Under the pieces are notes generated by a model, which saw only the letters and a program-made list of their open reading frames with translations, had not been told where the DNA came from and did not search any database. A DNA stretch of 64,000 nt from Rouxiella sp. WC2420 (GTDB lineage Bacteria; Pseudomonadota; Gammaproteobacteria; Enterobacterales; Enterobacteriaceae), in the NCBI RefSeq assembly GCF_041200025.1, contig NZ_CP165628.1, positions 4,836,001-4,900,000 on the forward strand. Reading direction: 5' to 3'. The number at the start of each line of letters is the position of its first letter. Positions within the stretch are counted from its first letter, which is position 1. The translations under genes were made by a program, and so were the position numbers. This document shows positions 47,484 through 57,615 of this stretch, one piece after another.

Positions 47484-47915
47484 CTAGTTTGCCGAGGATG
47501 AACCGTTAAGGGTGATGACGATACGACGGGAACCCCCGTGATTGCGATGCTCGCAGAGATAAATCCCCTGCCAGGTACCGAGATTTAAACGCCCGTTACT
47601 GATTGGAATACTCACGCTACAGCCAAGCAGGCTGCTTTTGAGATGCGCTGGCATGTCGTCACTGCCTTCGTAATCATGCTGATACCAAGGCTCATTTTCT
47701 TTTACCGTGCGATTGAAAAAGCCCTCAAAATCTTGCCGCACGGTGGGATCGGCATTTTCGTTGATGGTTAATCCGGCCGAAGTATGCTGGATAAATACGT
47801 GGCACAGGCCTATCGACAGCTGTCGAATCTCGGGCAGCTGCTGCAAAATTTCATCGGTGATCAAATGAAAACCACGAGTTCGTTGCTTCAGTTTGATCTC
47901 TTTTTGAAACCACAT
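47484..47915 (-). CDS. yjbQ: YjbQ family (UPF0047) protein
   Basis: A 143-residue protein of the widely conserved UPF0047 family: [31 protein letters not shown] and the histidine cluster in [21 protein letters not shown], then [19 protein letters not shown]. Some members show weak thiamine phosphate synthase activity; the physiological role is open. It is 87 bases upstream of yjbR in the same direction, likely an operon. Confidence 0.92.
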   Translation of the reverse strand: MWFQKEIKLKQRTRGFHLITDEILQQLPEIRQLSIGLCHVFIQHTSAGLTINENADPTVRQDFEGFFNRTVKENEPWYQHDYEGSDDMPAHLKSSLLGCSVSIPISNGRLNLGTWQGIYLCEHRNHGGSRRIVITLNGSSSAN

Positions 47916-47981
47916 AGCGCTCTCCTTATTTGATAAAAATCAATGAAAGTATAAGTTCTTTTCTAGGCTTTTGATTTAACA

Positions 47982-47994
47982 AGACGATCGGTCT
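47982..47994. promoter_or_regulatory. Candidate AcuR operator
   Basis: AGAC-N5-GTCT (core GATCG) is a palindrome 12 bases before the acuR start. AGACC/GGTCT-type palindromes are typical of the NemR/AcuR group of TetR regulators, so autoregulation of acuRI is likely. Confidence 0.6.
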
Positions 47995-48005
47995 ATATTT
48001 AACGG

Positions 48006-48677
48006 ATGACCATTGAAGCCCCAAAACCACGCCGTGGTCGTCCGCCAAAAGCCGGGCGCGAAAACATTGATACTCGCGAAGCGCTGGTCCGCTGCGGTAC
48101 CGCCGTCCTTACCGAGCAAGGCTTTACCGCTGCAGGTATCGAAGGGATCTTGCGTCAGGTCGGCGTGCCAAAAGGCTCGTTTTATTACTATTTCGACAGT
48201 AAAGAGGCCTTCGGCCAGGCAATTATTGAAAACTATGCGCGCTTTTTTGCCTACAAACTGGATAAATGCCTTCTCAATCAAAATGTTGCCCCACTCGAAA
48301 GGATTCAGGCTTTTGTCACAGATGCCGCACAAGGTATGGCGAAATACCATTTCCGTCGCGGTTGTCTGATCGGCAATCTGGGGCAAGAAGTCTCTAATCT
48401 CCCCACTGATTATCGCGAACGGATTATCGCGATCCTGCGCAGTTGGGAGCAGCGAATCGAGCAATGTCTCGAGCTTGCCCGGCAGCAGAAAACTCTTGAT
48501 CAACAGGCCGATTGCCATGCACTGGCAACCTATTTTTGGGCCGGATGGGAAGGTGCCGTGATGCGCGCCAAGCTCAACGGCAATGCCGATCCTTTAAATA
48601 ATTTTATCACCCTCTTTCTGGCCGGGCTGCCTCGCCAACCCGACGTCAGCATTAAATCTGGAGTTCAAAATGTTTAA
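48006..48677 (+). CDS. acuR: TetR-family regulator, AcuR-like
   Basis: A 223-residue TetR protein with an N-terminal arm (PRRGRPPKAG), a helix-turn-helix (GIEGILRQVGVPKGSFYYYF) and a ligand domain with the AcuR/NemR signature FRRGCLIGNLGQEVSNLPTD; the cysteine there is a candidate acrylate or electrophile sensor. It overlaps acuI by eight bases. In Rhodobacter AcuR represses acuI and responds to acrylate. Confidence 0.83.
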   Translation: MTIEAPKPRRGRPPKAGRENIDTREALVRCGTAVLTEQGFTAAGIEGILRQVGVPKGSFYYYFDSKEAFGQAIIENYARFFAYKLDKCLLNQNVAPLERIQAFVTDAAQGMAKYHFRRGCLIGNLGQEVSNLPTDYRERIIAILRSWEQRIEQCLELARQQKTLDQQADCHALATYFWAGWEGAVMRAKLNGNADPLNNFITLFLAGLPRQPDVSIKSGVQNV

Positions 48678-49665
48678 AGCTATCTTGATAGAAAAAACAG
48701 TTGATGGATCAAATGATCATTACCAGGCTACGCTAAAAGACGTTGAAGAAAGCCAGCTTCCAGCCGGTGAAGTCGTGGTCGATGTACACTATTCCACGCT
48801 GAACTATAAAGACGGACTGGCCATCACCGGCAGCGGTCCCATCGTGCGCAGCTTCCCAATGGTACCCGGTATTGATTTCTCCGGCGTGGTTTCAACAAGC
48901 AGTAACCCAAAATTTGCCGCTGGAAATCGCGTGCTGCTTAACGGCTGGGGATTTGGGGAAAAGGCCTGGGGTGGACTGGCGCAAAAAGTCAGTATAGATG
49001 CGCAATACCTTACCCCGGTCCCTGCTGCGATAAGCCTGAAAGACAGCATGATCATCGGCACCGCTGGGTATACCGCCATGCTGGCAATTATTGCTCTGGA
49101 AAAAAACGGCCTGACGCCCGATAAAGGCACGGTGCTGGTGACCGGTGCAAACGGCGGCGTTGGCAGCTTCGCTATCTCCCTGCTTGCTCGACTGGGTTAT
49201 CAGGTAGCCGCATCGACTGGCAGACCGGAGGAAGCAGAATATTTAACTCAGCTCGGAGCCTGTGAAATCGTTGATCGCAACTTATTAAGCGAACCGGGTA
49301 AACCGCTGCAAAAAGAGCGCTGGGCGGCGGCGATCGATTCAGTAGGCAGTCACACATTGGCCAACGTTTGCGCCAGCATAAAAGAAAGTGGCACCGTCGC
49401 AGCCTGCGGGATGGCACAGGGAATGGATTTCCCGGCCAGCGTCGCACCGTTTATTTTACGCAATATCACTCTCGCCGGAATCAACAGCGTGACTCGCTCA
49501 GCGGAGGAACGTCAGGTGGCTTGGGCACGGCTGGCCGAGTTAGTAGATCCTTCCCTGCTAGCATCCATCAGTCAGGAAATTACGCTGGATGAAACCATTG
49601 AGGCTGCCCATCGGTTGATGAAAGGCCAGATTCGCGGACGTGTCGTGGTGAAAATTCAAGATTAG
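48670..49665 (+). CDS. acuI: Acrylyl-CoA reductase (NADPH), AcuI/YhdH
   Basis: Medium-chain dehydrogenase that reduces acrylyl-CoA to propionyl-CoA, removing a toxic electrophile. The 331-residue protein shows HYSTLNYKDGLAITG, the NADPH-binding loop GANGGVGSFAISLL and no zinc-binding cysteines. In E. coli the gene (yhdH) stands upstream of accB; here it is instead coupled to acuR, 46 kb from accB. Expression is probably repressed by AcuR. Confidence 0.9.
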   Translation: MFKAILIEKTVDGSNDHYQATLKDVEESQLPAGEVVVDVHYSTLNYKDGLAITGSGPIVRSFPMVPGIDFSGVVSTSSNPKFAAGNRVLLNGWGFGEKAWGGLAQKVSIDAQYLTPVPAAISLKDSMIIGTAGYTAMLAIIALEKNGLTPDKGTVLVTGANGGVGSFAISLLARLGYQVAASTGRPEEAEYLTQLGACEIVDRNLLSEPGKPLQKERWAAAIDSVGSHTLANVCASIKESGTVAACGMAQGMDFPASVAPFILRNITLAGINSVTRSAEERQVAWARLAELVDPSLLASISQEITLDETIEAAHRLMKGQIRGRVVVKIQD

Positions 49666-49673
49666 TTTAAAAG

Positions 49674-49702
49674 AAAAAGTCGGCGCAATGACGCCGACTT
49701 TT
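49674..49702. terminator. Bidirectional terminator between acuI and tyrB
   Basis: Perfect 10-base arms AAAGTCGGCG and CGCCGACTTT with CAATGA loop, As before and Ts after, between convergent genes. Confidence 0.87.
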
Positions 49703-49739
49703 GTTGGCTTTTCCTGAACGGAAAAAGCGAGCTAAGCGT

Positions 49740-50939
49740 TTACTCGCCTGCTACTGCAGCAAACGCCGCTGCAACCTGCTCCACATTGTGGTGGTTCAGG
49801 CCGGCGATGCAGACGCGACCGCTGGCAATCAGGTAGACGCCAAACTCTTCACGAAGACGGTCAACCTGAGCCGGGCTGAAGCCGGTATAGCCAAACATAC
49901 CGCGCTGTTGCAGCAAGTGGTCGAAGTTACGACCCGGCAGAGATTTCTTCAGGCTGTTAACCAGCGTCTGGCGCATTTCGATGATGCGAGTACGCATGGT
50001 TTCAACTTCCGCCAGCCACTGGGCTTTCAGTTCGGCATCACCTAAAACGGTAGAAACCACTTTAGCACCGAAGTTTGGCGGGCTTGAGTAGTTACGGCGA
50101 ACCGTTGCTTTCAGCTGCCCCAATACACGACCCGCGGCCTCACTGTTCTCGCACACTACAGACAAGCCACCAACGCGCTCACCGTAGAGTGAAAAAATCT
50201 TGGAGAAGGAGTTGCTGACCAGCATGTTGACGCCGGCAGCAGCCATCGCGCGTATCGCATAGGCGTCTTGCTCCATGCCTACGCCAAAGCCTTGATAGGC
50301 GATGTCGAGGAACGGGATTAGCTCACGCTGCTTAACCAGTTCAATAACCTGATCCCATTGGGCCTGACTCAGGTCAGAACCGGTTGGGTTGTGGCAGCAC
50401 GGATGCAGCAATACGATGCTTTGCGCTGGCAGAGTGTGCAGCTTCTCGAGCATACCGGCAAAGTTTACGCCGAGTTTCTCACCATCAAAGTAGGGATAGG
50501 TGTGAACTTTGAAGCCCGCGCCAGAGAAGATTGCGACATGGTTGTCCCAGGTCGGATCGCTCACCCACACTTCAGAATTAGGGAAGTAATATTTCAGGAA
50601 GTCAGCGCCCACTTTCAGCGCGCCAGAGCCGCCTACAGTTTGGATAGTCGCGATACGCTGCTGTTGTAAAGCAGAGTGTTCGGCACCAAACAACAGGCTC
50701 TGAATGCTGCTGCGGTAAGCGCCAAGACCTTCCATCGGCAAATAAACCGACGCAGTTTGCGCCACGGAATTCAACTGGTTTTCAGCGGCTTCGACTGCCC
50801 CAAGCTGTGGGATAATTCCATGATCGTCGTAATAAAGACCGATGCTCAGGTTTACCTTTTTCTCTCTTGGGTCGTTCTTGAAGCTTTCCATCAGCGACAA
50901 TATTGGGTCACCGGCATAAGCATCAACATGTTGGAACAC
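49740..50939 (-). CDS. tyrB: Aromatic-amino-acid aminotransferase
   Basis: PLP enzyme for the last step of tyrosine and phenylalanine synthesis (also acts on aspartate and leucine). The 399-residue protein matches E. coli Tyr[30 protein letters not shown], and the PLP-lysine region [19 protein letters not shown]. Its place between acuRI and the alr-dnaB group matches the E. coli order uvrA...tyrB-alr-dnaB. No TyrR box was recognised upstream. Confidence 0.94.
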   Translation of the reverse strand: MFQHVDAYAGDPILSLMESFKNDPREKKVNLSIGLYYDDHGIIPQLGAVEAAENQLNSVAQTASVYLPMEGLGAYRSSIQSLLFGAEHSALQQQRIATIQTVGGSGALKVGADFLKYYFPNSEVWVSDPTWDNHVAIFSGAGFKVHTYPYFDGEKLGVNFAGMLEKLHTLPAQSIVLLHPCCHNPTGSDLSQAQWDQVIELVKQRELIPFLDIAYQGFGVGMEQDAYAIRAMAAAGVNMLVSNSFSKIFSLYGERVGGLSVVCENSEAAGRVLGQLKATVRRNYSSPPNFGAKVVSTVLGDAELKAQWLAEVETMRTRIIEMRQTLVNSLKKSLPGRNFDHLLQQRGMFGYTGFSPAQVDRLREEFGVYLIASGRVCIAGLNHHNVEQVAAAFAAVAGE

Positions 50940-51098
50940 GGTATTTCTCCTTGGATTTCTTTTTCTTGGACAAGCGCCAGAATTCCCATTCTGCGGGGGA
51001 TCTGTTATGTCGAAGCAGCGACGATTTACTGTTTTTTGTTATTTCTTAGACTAACAAATATTGCTCAAAAAAATCACTTTAATGTTGCGTTGTTGCGA

Positions 51099-51118
51099 GG
51101 CAAATTCAGGAATTTGCC
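51099..51118. repeat. 20-bp inverted repeat between tyrB and the YitT-like gene
   Basis: GGCAAATTC and GAATTTGCC flank AG. It lies two bases after the YitT-like stop and about 160 bases upstream of tyrB. Without a T-run it is more likely an operator or an mRNA 3'-end hairpin than a classic terminator. Confidence 0.6.
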
Positions 51119-51120
51119 AC

Positions 51121-51741
51121 TTAAACGCTATAGCGCCCAGGGCGATGGTTCATGGCAATAATCAGATTGAGCACAAACGCGCCCATGATTGAGGCAATCA
51201 GCATGGGAATACTGACCACAAACAGCGATGCCAGCACAATCACAAAATCGACGCCCATTTGTAATTTGCCTGCGCGGATACCGTATTTATCCTGCAAATA
51301 CAGGGACAAGATATTCATGCCACCGAGGCTCGCCTTGTGGCGGAACAGTACAATAAAGCCCATGCCCATAATCACGTTACCAAACAGCACCGCATAAAAA
51401 GGCTCAAGGTGATCAAAATGGATGAACAGCGGGTGCAGGCTGGTGAAAAGTGAGACTAATGCCACTGAGCTAAAGGTCTTGATGGTAAATGGCCATCCCA
51501 TGCGGCGAATCGAGAGCCAATAGAATGGTAGATTGATGGTGAAAAATACCGCGCCAAAGGAATAGTGGGTCAGGTAGTGGATCAGGAATGCCAGACCCGC
51601 CGTGCTGCCGGTCAAAGCACCTGACTGGCGCAACATCATGACGCCAAACGAAACCATCAATGTGCCCATCAAGATAGCGAGCATGTCTTCAAGCCAGGTA
51701 TGCCCAACCTGCGGCGGTGTAATGCTGTCTGTGTTATCCAT
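51121..51741 (-). CDS. YitT family membrane protein
   Basis: A 206-residue inner-membrane protein with five to six helices: MVSFGVMMLRQSGALTGSTA (first helix and conserved Gly-rich turn), LFRHKASLGGMNILSLYLQD and a C-terminal VDFVIVLASLFVV helix. It matches the YitT (DUF161-type) family of unknown function. The start at 51741 (MDNTDSITPPQ) excludes a 35-codon open extension without family similarity. It is upstream of tyrB on the same strand. Confidence 0.83.
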   Translation of the reverse strand: MDNTDSITPPQVGHTWLEDMLAILMGTLMVSFGVMMLRQSGALTGSTAGLAFLIHYLTHYSFGAVFFTINLPFYWLSIRRMGWPFTIKTFSSVALVSLFTSLHPLFIHFDHLEPFYAVLFGNVIMGMGFIVLFRHKASLGGMNILSLYLQDKYGIRAGKLQMGVDFVIVLASLFVVSIPMLIASIMGAFVLNLIIAMNHRPGRYSV

Positions 51742-51998
51742 AAAATTGCCTGTAAATTTTAAATATGAAAATACCGCGCAGGCTATGCGTGCCTGCTGGG
51801 GCCATGAATTTTCATAGATAATTAACGACAGGGCCAAATAAGGCAATCACTTTTGCACAAATCAACCGAATTTAATTATAAAAATAATCATCTCACGCAT
51901 TTATTCATTTTAAAGTGACATTTTCATGCATAAAGTCACCTTTTAACGCACCAAGCTAGTGAAATTGCACCAACTTGGAGCAGTATTATAGAGGTGAC

Positions 51999-52487
51999 TT
52001 AAGCGGGTTTTTCAGCGGGTTCAATTGGCGAAGTTAACAGGCCATTTTCCTTGATACGATTGAGCACCACAGAGGTTTTAATATGCGCCACGCTTTTATG
52101 TACCGAAAGAATATGGCTGATTAAAGTACTTAAACCGGCTAAGTCTGCGACGGCAACCTTTAGAAGATAGTCTGCATCACCCGTGGTTTTATAGGCGTCA
52201 ATGACGGCATCAACCTGTTCCAGCATCTGGTGGAAATCGCTAACATTTTCAGGTAAATGATTGATAAGCCTTATCTCAATCAGACCTATCATGCCCAACC
52301 CTAAAGCTTCAGGAGCCAAACGGGCGTGATAGCCCATGATCATTTGCTGCTGCTCGAGGCTGATCCTTCTGCGCGAACACTGCGATGCCGAAAGGCCGAC
52401 AATTTCGCTGAGTTCCTGATTGGTCAAACGCCCATTAGCCTGCAGTAAGGTGAGGATTTTTAAGTCGTAATCGTCAATGCTATACAT
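51999..52487 (-). CDS. Lrp/AsnC-family regulator
   Basis: A 162-residue feast/famine regulator: N-terminal helix-turn-helix (LKILTLLQANGRLTNQELSE, LSASQCSRRRISLE) and a C-terminal RAM ligand domain (YKTTGDADYLLKVAVADL). It is divergent from pheC by 175 bases; the pair suggests control by an amino acid, perhaps aromatic, but no site was identified. Confidence 0.88.
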   Translation of the reverse strand: MYSIDDYDLKILTLLQANGRLTNQELSEIVGLSASQCSRRRISLEQQQMIMGYHARLAPEALGLGMIGLIEIRLINHLPENVSDFHQMLEQVDAVIDAYKTTGDADYLLKVAVADLAGLSTLISHILSVHKSVAHIKTSVVLNRIKENGLLTSPIEPAEKPA

Positions 52488-52662
52488 GGTTTATTACCTA
52501 CTTATAAATTTTATTACTTAACACACTATCAGTTTTTTATTAGCCAAACCGTTGCTTTGTGCGCTGACGGTGGCTTTTTGATCTCAAATCACTATTTTCC
52601 TTGCAATAACAATGCCTGATTGAGGAATATGAGGGTATAAAAGCCGCTGGCAAGGAAATCTG

Positions 52663-53445
52663 ATGAAAAAAATACTCCTCTCTATCAGCCTATTAATGAG
52701 CGTTACCACTGCGGCCCAGGCAGAAGGGAACTCATCTCACCTCGACAGAGTGATTCAGAAAGGATCGCTAAATGTCTGTACCACCGGTGATTACAAGCCG
52801 TACACCTATTTGCGTGCCGACGGGAAATATGAAGGCATCGATATCGCGATGGCCGAATCGCTGGCTGCCAGTCTGGGCGTGAAAGTTAACTGGGTGCCAA
52901 CCACCTGGAAGACCATGATGGCAGATATGACTTCAAACCGTTGTGATATCGCGATGGGCGGGATTTCCGTCACATTGCCACGCCAGCAAAAAGCCTGGTT
53001 CGCCAATGTGCTGGATAAGGACGGTAAAATTCCGTTTGTGCGCTGTGAGAACGTTAAAAAATTTCAAACCGTGCAGCAGTTAAACAAACCTGCCACTCGC
53101 CTGATCGAGCCGGCAGGTGGAACTAATGAAGCCTTCGTCCACGCCTACTTACCCGATGCGCATTTAACACTGTCTCACGATAATCTGGCCATTTTTCAGA
53201 TGTTGGTCGATAAAAAAGCTGATGTGATGGTTACTGATGCTTCAGAAGCGCTGTTCCAGCAGAAGCATTATCCAAAGCTGTGTGCCGTGAATCCTGACAA
53301 GCCGCTACAGTTTGGCGAGAAGGCCTATCTGCTGCCAAAAGATGATATTAGCTGGAAGATGTATGTCGATCAGTGGCTGCATCTGAGCAAGGCCAATGGC
53401 GATTATCAGAAAATCATGGGTCAATGGCTGGCGAAACAATCCTGA
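52663..53445 (+). CDS. pheC: Periplasmic cyclohexadienyl dehydratase
   Basis: A 260-residue enzyme with a solute-binding-protein fold and a signal peptide (cleavage after about residue 20, TAAQA). The motifs TTGDYKPYTYLRADGKYEGI, DIAMGGISVTLPRQ, PAGGTNEAF and VNPDKPLQFGEKAYLLP match Pseudomonas PheC, which turns prephenate into phenylpyruvate or arogenate into phenylalanine in the periplasm. A true amino-acid binding protein is the alternative, but no transporter adjoins and the similarity to PheC is higher. It stands near tyrB. Confidence 0.82.
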   Translation: MKKILLSISLLMSVTTAAQAEGNSSHLDRVIQKGSLNVCTTGDYKPYTYLRADGKYEGIDIAMAESLAASLGVKVNWVPTTWKTMMADMTSNRCDIAMGGISVTLPRQQKAWFANVLDKDGKIPFVRCENVKKFQTVQQLNKPATRLIEPAGGTNEAFVHAYLPDAHLTLSHDNLAIFQMLVDKKADVMVTDASEALFQQKHYPKLCAVNPDKPLQFGEKAYLLPKDDISWKMYVDQWLHLSKANGDYQKIMGQWLAKQS

Positions 53446-53465
53446 TGAAGGCTTTATAGATCAAT

Positions 53466-53492
53466 AAGGCGCGGCTCGAAAGCTGCGCTTTA
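53466..53492. terminator. Hairpin between pheC and alr
   Basis: AAGGCGCGGC pairs imperfectly (two G-U pairs) with GCTGCGCTTT around TCGAAA, between convergent genes. Confidence 0.55.
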
Positions 53493-53511
53493 TCGAGATT
53501 TTACCGCTGAG

Positions 53512-54591
53512 TCAATCGCCTAAGTAGATTCTGGCGACGCGGGATGTCAGGGTAGTGATCAACTCGTAGGCGCTAATGCCGGTGAAAGCGGCAATCCGCT
53601 CTACCGGCAATTCCGCGCCCCAAAGGATAGCCTCATCGCCGACTTTATCCTGCGCGTCCGGGCCTAAGTCTACAGAAATCATGTCCATTGAGACACGCCC
53701 GACAATTGGGACTTCGCGCCCGTTGACCAATACTGGCGTGCCGCTGGGTGCACTGCGCGGATAACCGTCGCCATAGCCAATAGCCACCACGCCCAGGCGA
53801 GTATCTCGGGCGCTGGTCCATATCCCACCATAGCCGACTGGCTCTCCCGCGCGATGCTCACGCACGGCAATCAGGCTTGAAGTCAGGGTCATGGCTGGCT
53901 GTAGACCAAAGCTGCTGGCCTCGGCAGTAGCCAATGGCGATACTCCGTAAAGGATGATGCCAGGGCGAACCAGATCAAGGTGCGAAGCCGGCCACAGCAA
54001 CACTCCTCCCGATGCGGCGATTGATTTCAACCCTGATTTACCCTGAGTTACCGACTGGAAGCTTTGCATCTGCTTTAAGGTGTAGTCACTTTCCGGCTCA
54101 TCGGCGCGGCTGAAATGACTCATTGAATTCACCGGCTGAATAACGTTAGCGCACTGCAAAAGACGCTGATAGAAAGATTCAGCATTTTCAGGTGCAACGC
54201 CCAGGCGATGCATGCCCGTATCAATTTTCAACCACACCTTGAGCGGAGCGGCCAATTCGGCATTTTCAAGCGCCTCAAGCTGCTCGGAACTGTGTACTGC
54301 CGTCTCAATTCCGTGCCTCACCAGCAGCGGCAAATCTTCGGCAGCAAAGAAACCTTCCAGCAATAATATTGGCTTGAGCACGCCACCTGCACGTAGCGCA
54401 AGCGCCTCGCCGAGCCGCGCAACGCCATAATAATCAGCATCCTGCAAACTGTGCGCAGCCTCAAGCAGGCCATGCCCGTAGGCGTTCGCCTTCACCACCG
54501 CGACCACCCGGCTCTGCGGAGCTATATTACGGATGCGTTGCAGGTTTTGACGCAGAACGCGGCGATCAATTACAGCCGTAGCCGCCTTCAT
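53512..54591 (-). CDS. alr: Alanine racemase (biosynthetic)
   Basis: PLP enzyme making D-alanine for peptidoglycan. The 359-residue protein has the PLP lysine in [13 protein letters not shown], the second catalytic Tyr in [10 protein letters not shown] and [20 protein letters not shown]. The start at 54591 follows AAGGA; a TTG one codon upstream is unlikely. There is no signal peptide, and the position after dnaB marks it as Alr rather than DadX. Confidence 0.96.
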   Translation of the reverse strand: MKAATAVIDRRVLRQNLQRIRNIAPQSRVVAVVKANAYGHGLLEAAHSLQDADYYGVARLGEALALRAGGVLKPILLLEGFFAAEDLPLLVRHGIETAVHSSEQLEALENAELAAPLKVWLKIDTGMHRLGVAPENAESFYQRLLQCANVIQPVNSMSHFSRADEPESDYTLKQMQSFQSVTQGKSGLKSIAASGGVLLWPASHLDLVRPGIILYGVSPLATAEASSFGLQPAMTLTSSLIAVREHRAGEPVGYGGIWTSARDTRLGVVAIGYGDGYPRSAPSGTPVLVNGREVPIVGRVSMDMISVDLGPDAQDKVGDEAILWGAELPVERIAAFTGISAYELITTLTSRVARIYLGD

Positions 54592-54634
54592 CAAGTTTCC
54601 TTCTGGATGGGATCAAATTAGCTAGCCTTAAAAA

Positions 54635-56044
54635 CTAGTCTTCGTCGTATTGTGGGCCGCCATAGTTATCGAATCGTGACCACTGCCCGTTAAACGTCAA
54701 ACGCACTGTCCCGATCGGGCCGTTACGCTGCTTACCGAGGATGATCTGCGCGATGCCCTTCTCTTCGCTGTTATCGTGATAAACCTCATCGCGATAGATA
54801 AACATGATCAAGTCGGCATCCTGTTCGATGGAACCCGATTCACGCAAGTCGGAGTTGACCGGGCGTTTATCTGCACGTTGCTCCAGGCTTCGGTTCAGCT
54901 GGGACAATGCCACTACCGGCACCTGCAACTCTTTAGCCAGCGCCTTGAGAGAACGGGAAATCTCGGCAATTTCCAGAGTACGGTTGTCGGAAAGTGAAGG
55001 TACGCGCATCAGTTGCAGGTAGTCGATCATGATCATACTAAGGCCGCCGTGCTCGCGGAAAATACGGCGCGCGCGGGAGCGAACTTCAGTAGGAGTCAGG
55101 CCTGACGAGTCATCGATATACATATTACGTTTTTCGAGCAGAATACCCATGGTGCTGGAAATACGCGCCCAGTCCTCATCATCAAGCTGACCGGTACGAA
55201 TACGGGTCTGGTCAACGCGGGAAAGCGAGGCCAGCATACGCATCATTAGCTGATCGCCGGGCATCTCGAGACTGAAAATCAGCACCGGCTTTTCCTGCAT
55301 CATCGCGGCGTTTTCACACAAGTTCATGGCGAAGGTCGTTTTACCCATCGACGGACGGGCGGCGACGATAATCAGGTCAGACTTTTGCAGTCCGGCGGTT
55401 TTCTTGTCGAGATCGCTATAACCGGTTGATACGCCGGTCACACCGTCATGCGGTCGCTGGAACAGCTCTTCGATACGCGCCACTGTGCTCTCAAGGATGC
55501 GGTCAACGCTCTTGGGACCTTCATCTTTGTTAGCCCGACTTTCGGCAATCTGGAATACGCGGGATTCGGCCAGATCCAGCAGGTCTTCACTGCTGCGACC
55601 TTGAGGGTCGTAACCGGCATCGGCAATTTCGTTGGCGACCGAGATCATTTCACGCACTACCGCACGTTCGCGCACGATGTCTGCGTAAGCGCCGATGTTA
55701 GCCGCACTTGGGGTATTTTTAGATAATTCTGCGAGATAGGCAAAACCACCGACAGAGTCCAGATCCCCTTTCTGCTCAAGAGATTCGGACAGGGTAATCA
55801 GGTCGATTGGCTTGCTCATCTCCAACAGGCGCTGCATTTCGGTAAAAATCAGGCGATGCGGGCGGCTGAAGAAATCATTGCTGACCACGCGCTCGGCAAC
55901 GTTATCCCAACGTTCGTTATCCAGCATCAACCCACCCAGCACAGACTGCTCGGCTTCAATTGAGTGTGGCGGAAGCTTTAGCCCTTCCATCTGACGATCG
56001 CGGGGTTCGTGCGGTTTGTTGGTTGGTTTGTTGTTTCCGGCCAT
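54635..56044 (-). CDS. dnaB: Replicative DNA helicase DnaB
   Basis: Hexameric 5'-3' helicase of the replication fork. The 469-residue protein has the N-terminal collar domain (PPHSIEAEQSVLGGLMLDNE), a linker helix and the RecA-like domain with Walker A AARPSMGKTTFAMN, Walker B MIMIDYLQLM and arginine-rich C-terminus region with EQRADKRPVNSDLRESGSIEQ split around conserved residues. It is 43 bases upstream of alr on the same strand; no intein is present. Confidence 0.98.
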   Translation of the reverse strand: MAGNNKPTNKPHEPRDRQMEGLKLPPHSIEAEQSVLGGLMLDNERWDNVAERVVSNDFFSRPHRLIFTEMQRLLEMSKPIDLITLSESLEQKGDLDSVGGFAYLAELSKNTPSAANIGAYADIVRERAVVREMISVANEIADAGYDPQGRSSEDLLDLAESRVFQIAESRANKDEGPKSVDRILESTVARIEELFQRPHDGVTGVSTGYSDLDKKTAGLQKSDLIIVAARPSMGKTTFAMNLCENAAMMQEKPVLIFSLEMPGDQLMMRMLASLSRVDQTRIRTGQLDDEDWARISSTMGILLEKRNMYIDDSSGLTPTEVRSRARRIFREHGGLSMIMIDYLQLMRVPSLSDNRTLEIAEISRSLKALAKELQVPVVALSQLNRSLEQRADKRPVNSDLRESGSIEQDADLIMFIYRDEVYHDNSEEKGIAQIILGKQRNGPIGTVRLTFNGQWSRFDNYGGPQYDED

Positions 56045-56248
56045 TGGTCAATACTTTCCTACTATGAATAACTGGCGTGACGACGCAGCCTGAGGGTCAG
56101 TGCGAACGCTAATAACGCGTCAGTATACCGAATTATAATCTGTTGTGATGCCTCATTTCCAAACGGTCTTAGCAGCAGCACACCCCGACTGGATCGGCTC
56201 AATCAATTAGCGTAGGGTAAAAATCAGACCCCATTGCGAGGAACAATA

Positions 56249-57238
56249 ATGGCCAAGCGTATTCAATTTAGCACCACAGGCGGACCAGAAGTTTTGGAAT
56301 ATGTGGATTTTACACCCGTTGACCCAGCTGCGAACGAAGTCCAAATCGAGAACAAGGCTATTGGTATCAACTATATCGACACCTATGTTCGCAGCGGTCT
56401 TTACCCAACGCCTTCGCTGCCGTCCGGGCTGGGAACCGAAGCTTCCGGCGTAGTTGCTAAAATTGGCGCTGATGTTAAGCACCTGAAAGTTGGCGATCGT
56501 GTGGTGTACGCACAGTCATCGTTGGGTTCTTACAGCGAATTTCACAATGTTCCGGCGTTCAGAGTCGCCGTGCTGCCAGATAGCATCAGCTTTGAGCAAG
56601 CCGCAGCTTCATTCCTGAAAGGCCTGACGGTTGAGTATCTTTTCCGCCAGACTCATAAAGTCAAAGCGGGGGATACTATTTTGTTCCACGCAGCCGCCGG
56701 TGGTGTTGGGCTGATTGCCTGTCAATGGGCCAAGGCGCTTGGCGTCAAGCTGATTGGTACTGTGGGTTCCGATGAAAAAGCCGAGCTGGCGAAAGCCCAC
56801 GGTGCCTGGGAAACGATTAACTATCAGACAGAGAATATCGCCGAGCGCGTCAAGGAACTGACCGGTGGCGAGAAGGTTGCAGTAGTTTATGACTCGGTGG
56901 GTAAGAGTACCTGGCCAGCTTCGTTGGATAGCCTTAAACGCCACGGCCTGTTAATCAGCTTCGGTAATGCTTCTGGCCCGGTTACCGGCGTTGATTTAGG
57001 GATCCTGAACCAGAAAGGTTCGTTGTTTGTGACTCGCCCTTCCCTGAACAACTACGTTACCAATCAGCAGGAACTGGAAGCAGCCAGCGGCGAGCTGTTT
57101 GCTTTGATTTCTAGCGGTGCAATCAAAGTGGATGTCAAAGAGCAGCAGAAATTCCCACTGTCGCAGGCAAGCAAAGCGCACGAAACGCTGGAAAGCCGAG
57201 CGACCAGCGGCTCAAGTCTGCTGATTCCTGGCAAATAA
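56249..57238 (+). CDS. qorA: NADPH quinone oxidoreductase
   Basis: Zinc-free medium-chain dehydrogenase that reduces quinones with NADPH. The 329-residue protein matches E. coli QorA, with GINYIDTYVRSGLYP and the cofactor loop FHAAAGGVGLIACQWAKALG. The start at 56249 (MAKRIQFST) follows GAGGA; five codons upstream another ATG lacks support. It is divergent from dnaB as in E. coli. Confidence 0.95.
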   Translation: MAKRIQFSTTGGPEVLEYVDFTPVDPAANEVQIENKAIGINYIDTYVRSGLYPTPSLPSGLGTEASGVVAKIGADVKHLKVGDRVVYAQSSLGSYSEFHNVPAFRVAVLPDSISFEQAAASFLKGLTVEYLFRQTHKVKAGDTILFHAAAGGVGLIACQWAKALGVKLIGTVGSDEKAELAKAHGAWETINYQTENIAERVKELTGGEKVAVVYDSVGKSTWPASLDSLKRHGLLISFGNASGPVTGVDLGILNQKGSLFVTRPSLNNYVTNQQELEAASGELFALISSGAIKVDVKEQQKFPLSQASKAHETLESRATSGSSLLIPGK

Positions 57239-57261
57239 GGCCGTCTGCGCTTTAGATGCAA

Positions 57262-57287
57262 AGAGGGCTCCGGTTAGGGAGCCCTCT
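57262..57287 (+). terminator. Hairpin after qorA, probable terminator
   Basis: Perfect 10-base arms AGAGGGCTCC and GGAGCCCTCT with a 6-base loop, 24 bases after the stop, but without a T-run. The rest of the gap to pspG (to about 57615) shows no gene. Confidence 0.65.
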
Positions 57288-57615
57288 GATGCTGTTCCTA
57301 CGTCAATCATGTGAGTTCAGAACGGTACTGCCTGTAGGTTACTGCAAGGTTAACCTGGGGGCGATGTCGCTTGAGCGACTATTTTTTACCTCACCAGATC
57401 GGATGAAAATTTTTCGCCATCGACGATACGTCCATCCTAGCAGCGACCTATGTTAAAAAATATGATTAATTCACAGCAAAGGCATTTTATAGTTCAACCT
57501 GTGATCAAGCCCACATAAGTAAAAGTTATGGCAGCATGATTACATTCGGTCGCTCGCCTTTTTCTTTTCTATCGCGCTGATAAGCATGGTGTTTATATTT
57601 TAAACGCGCGATCAA

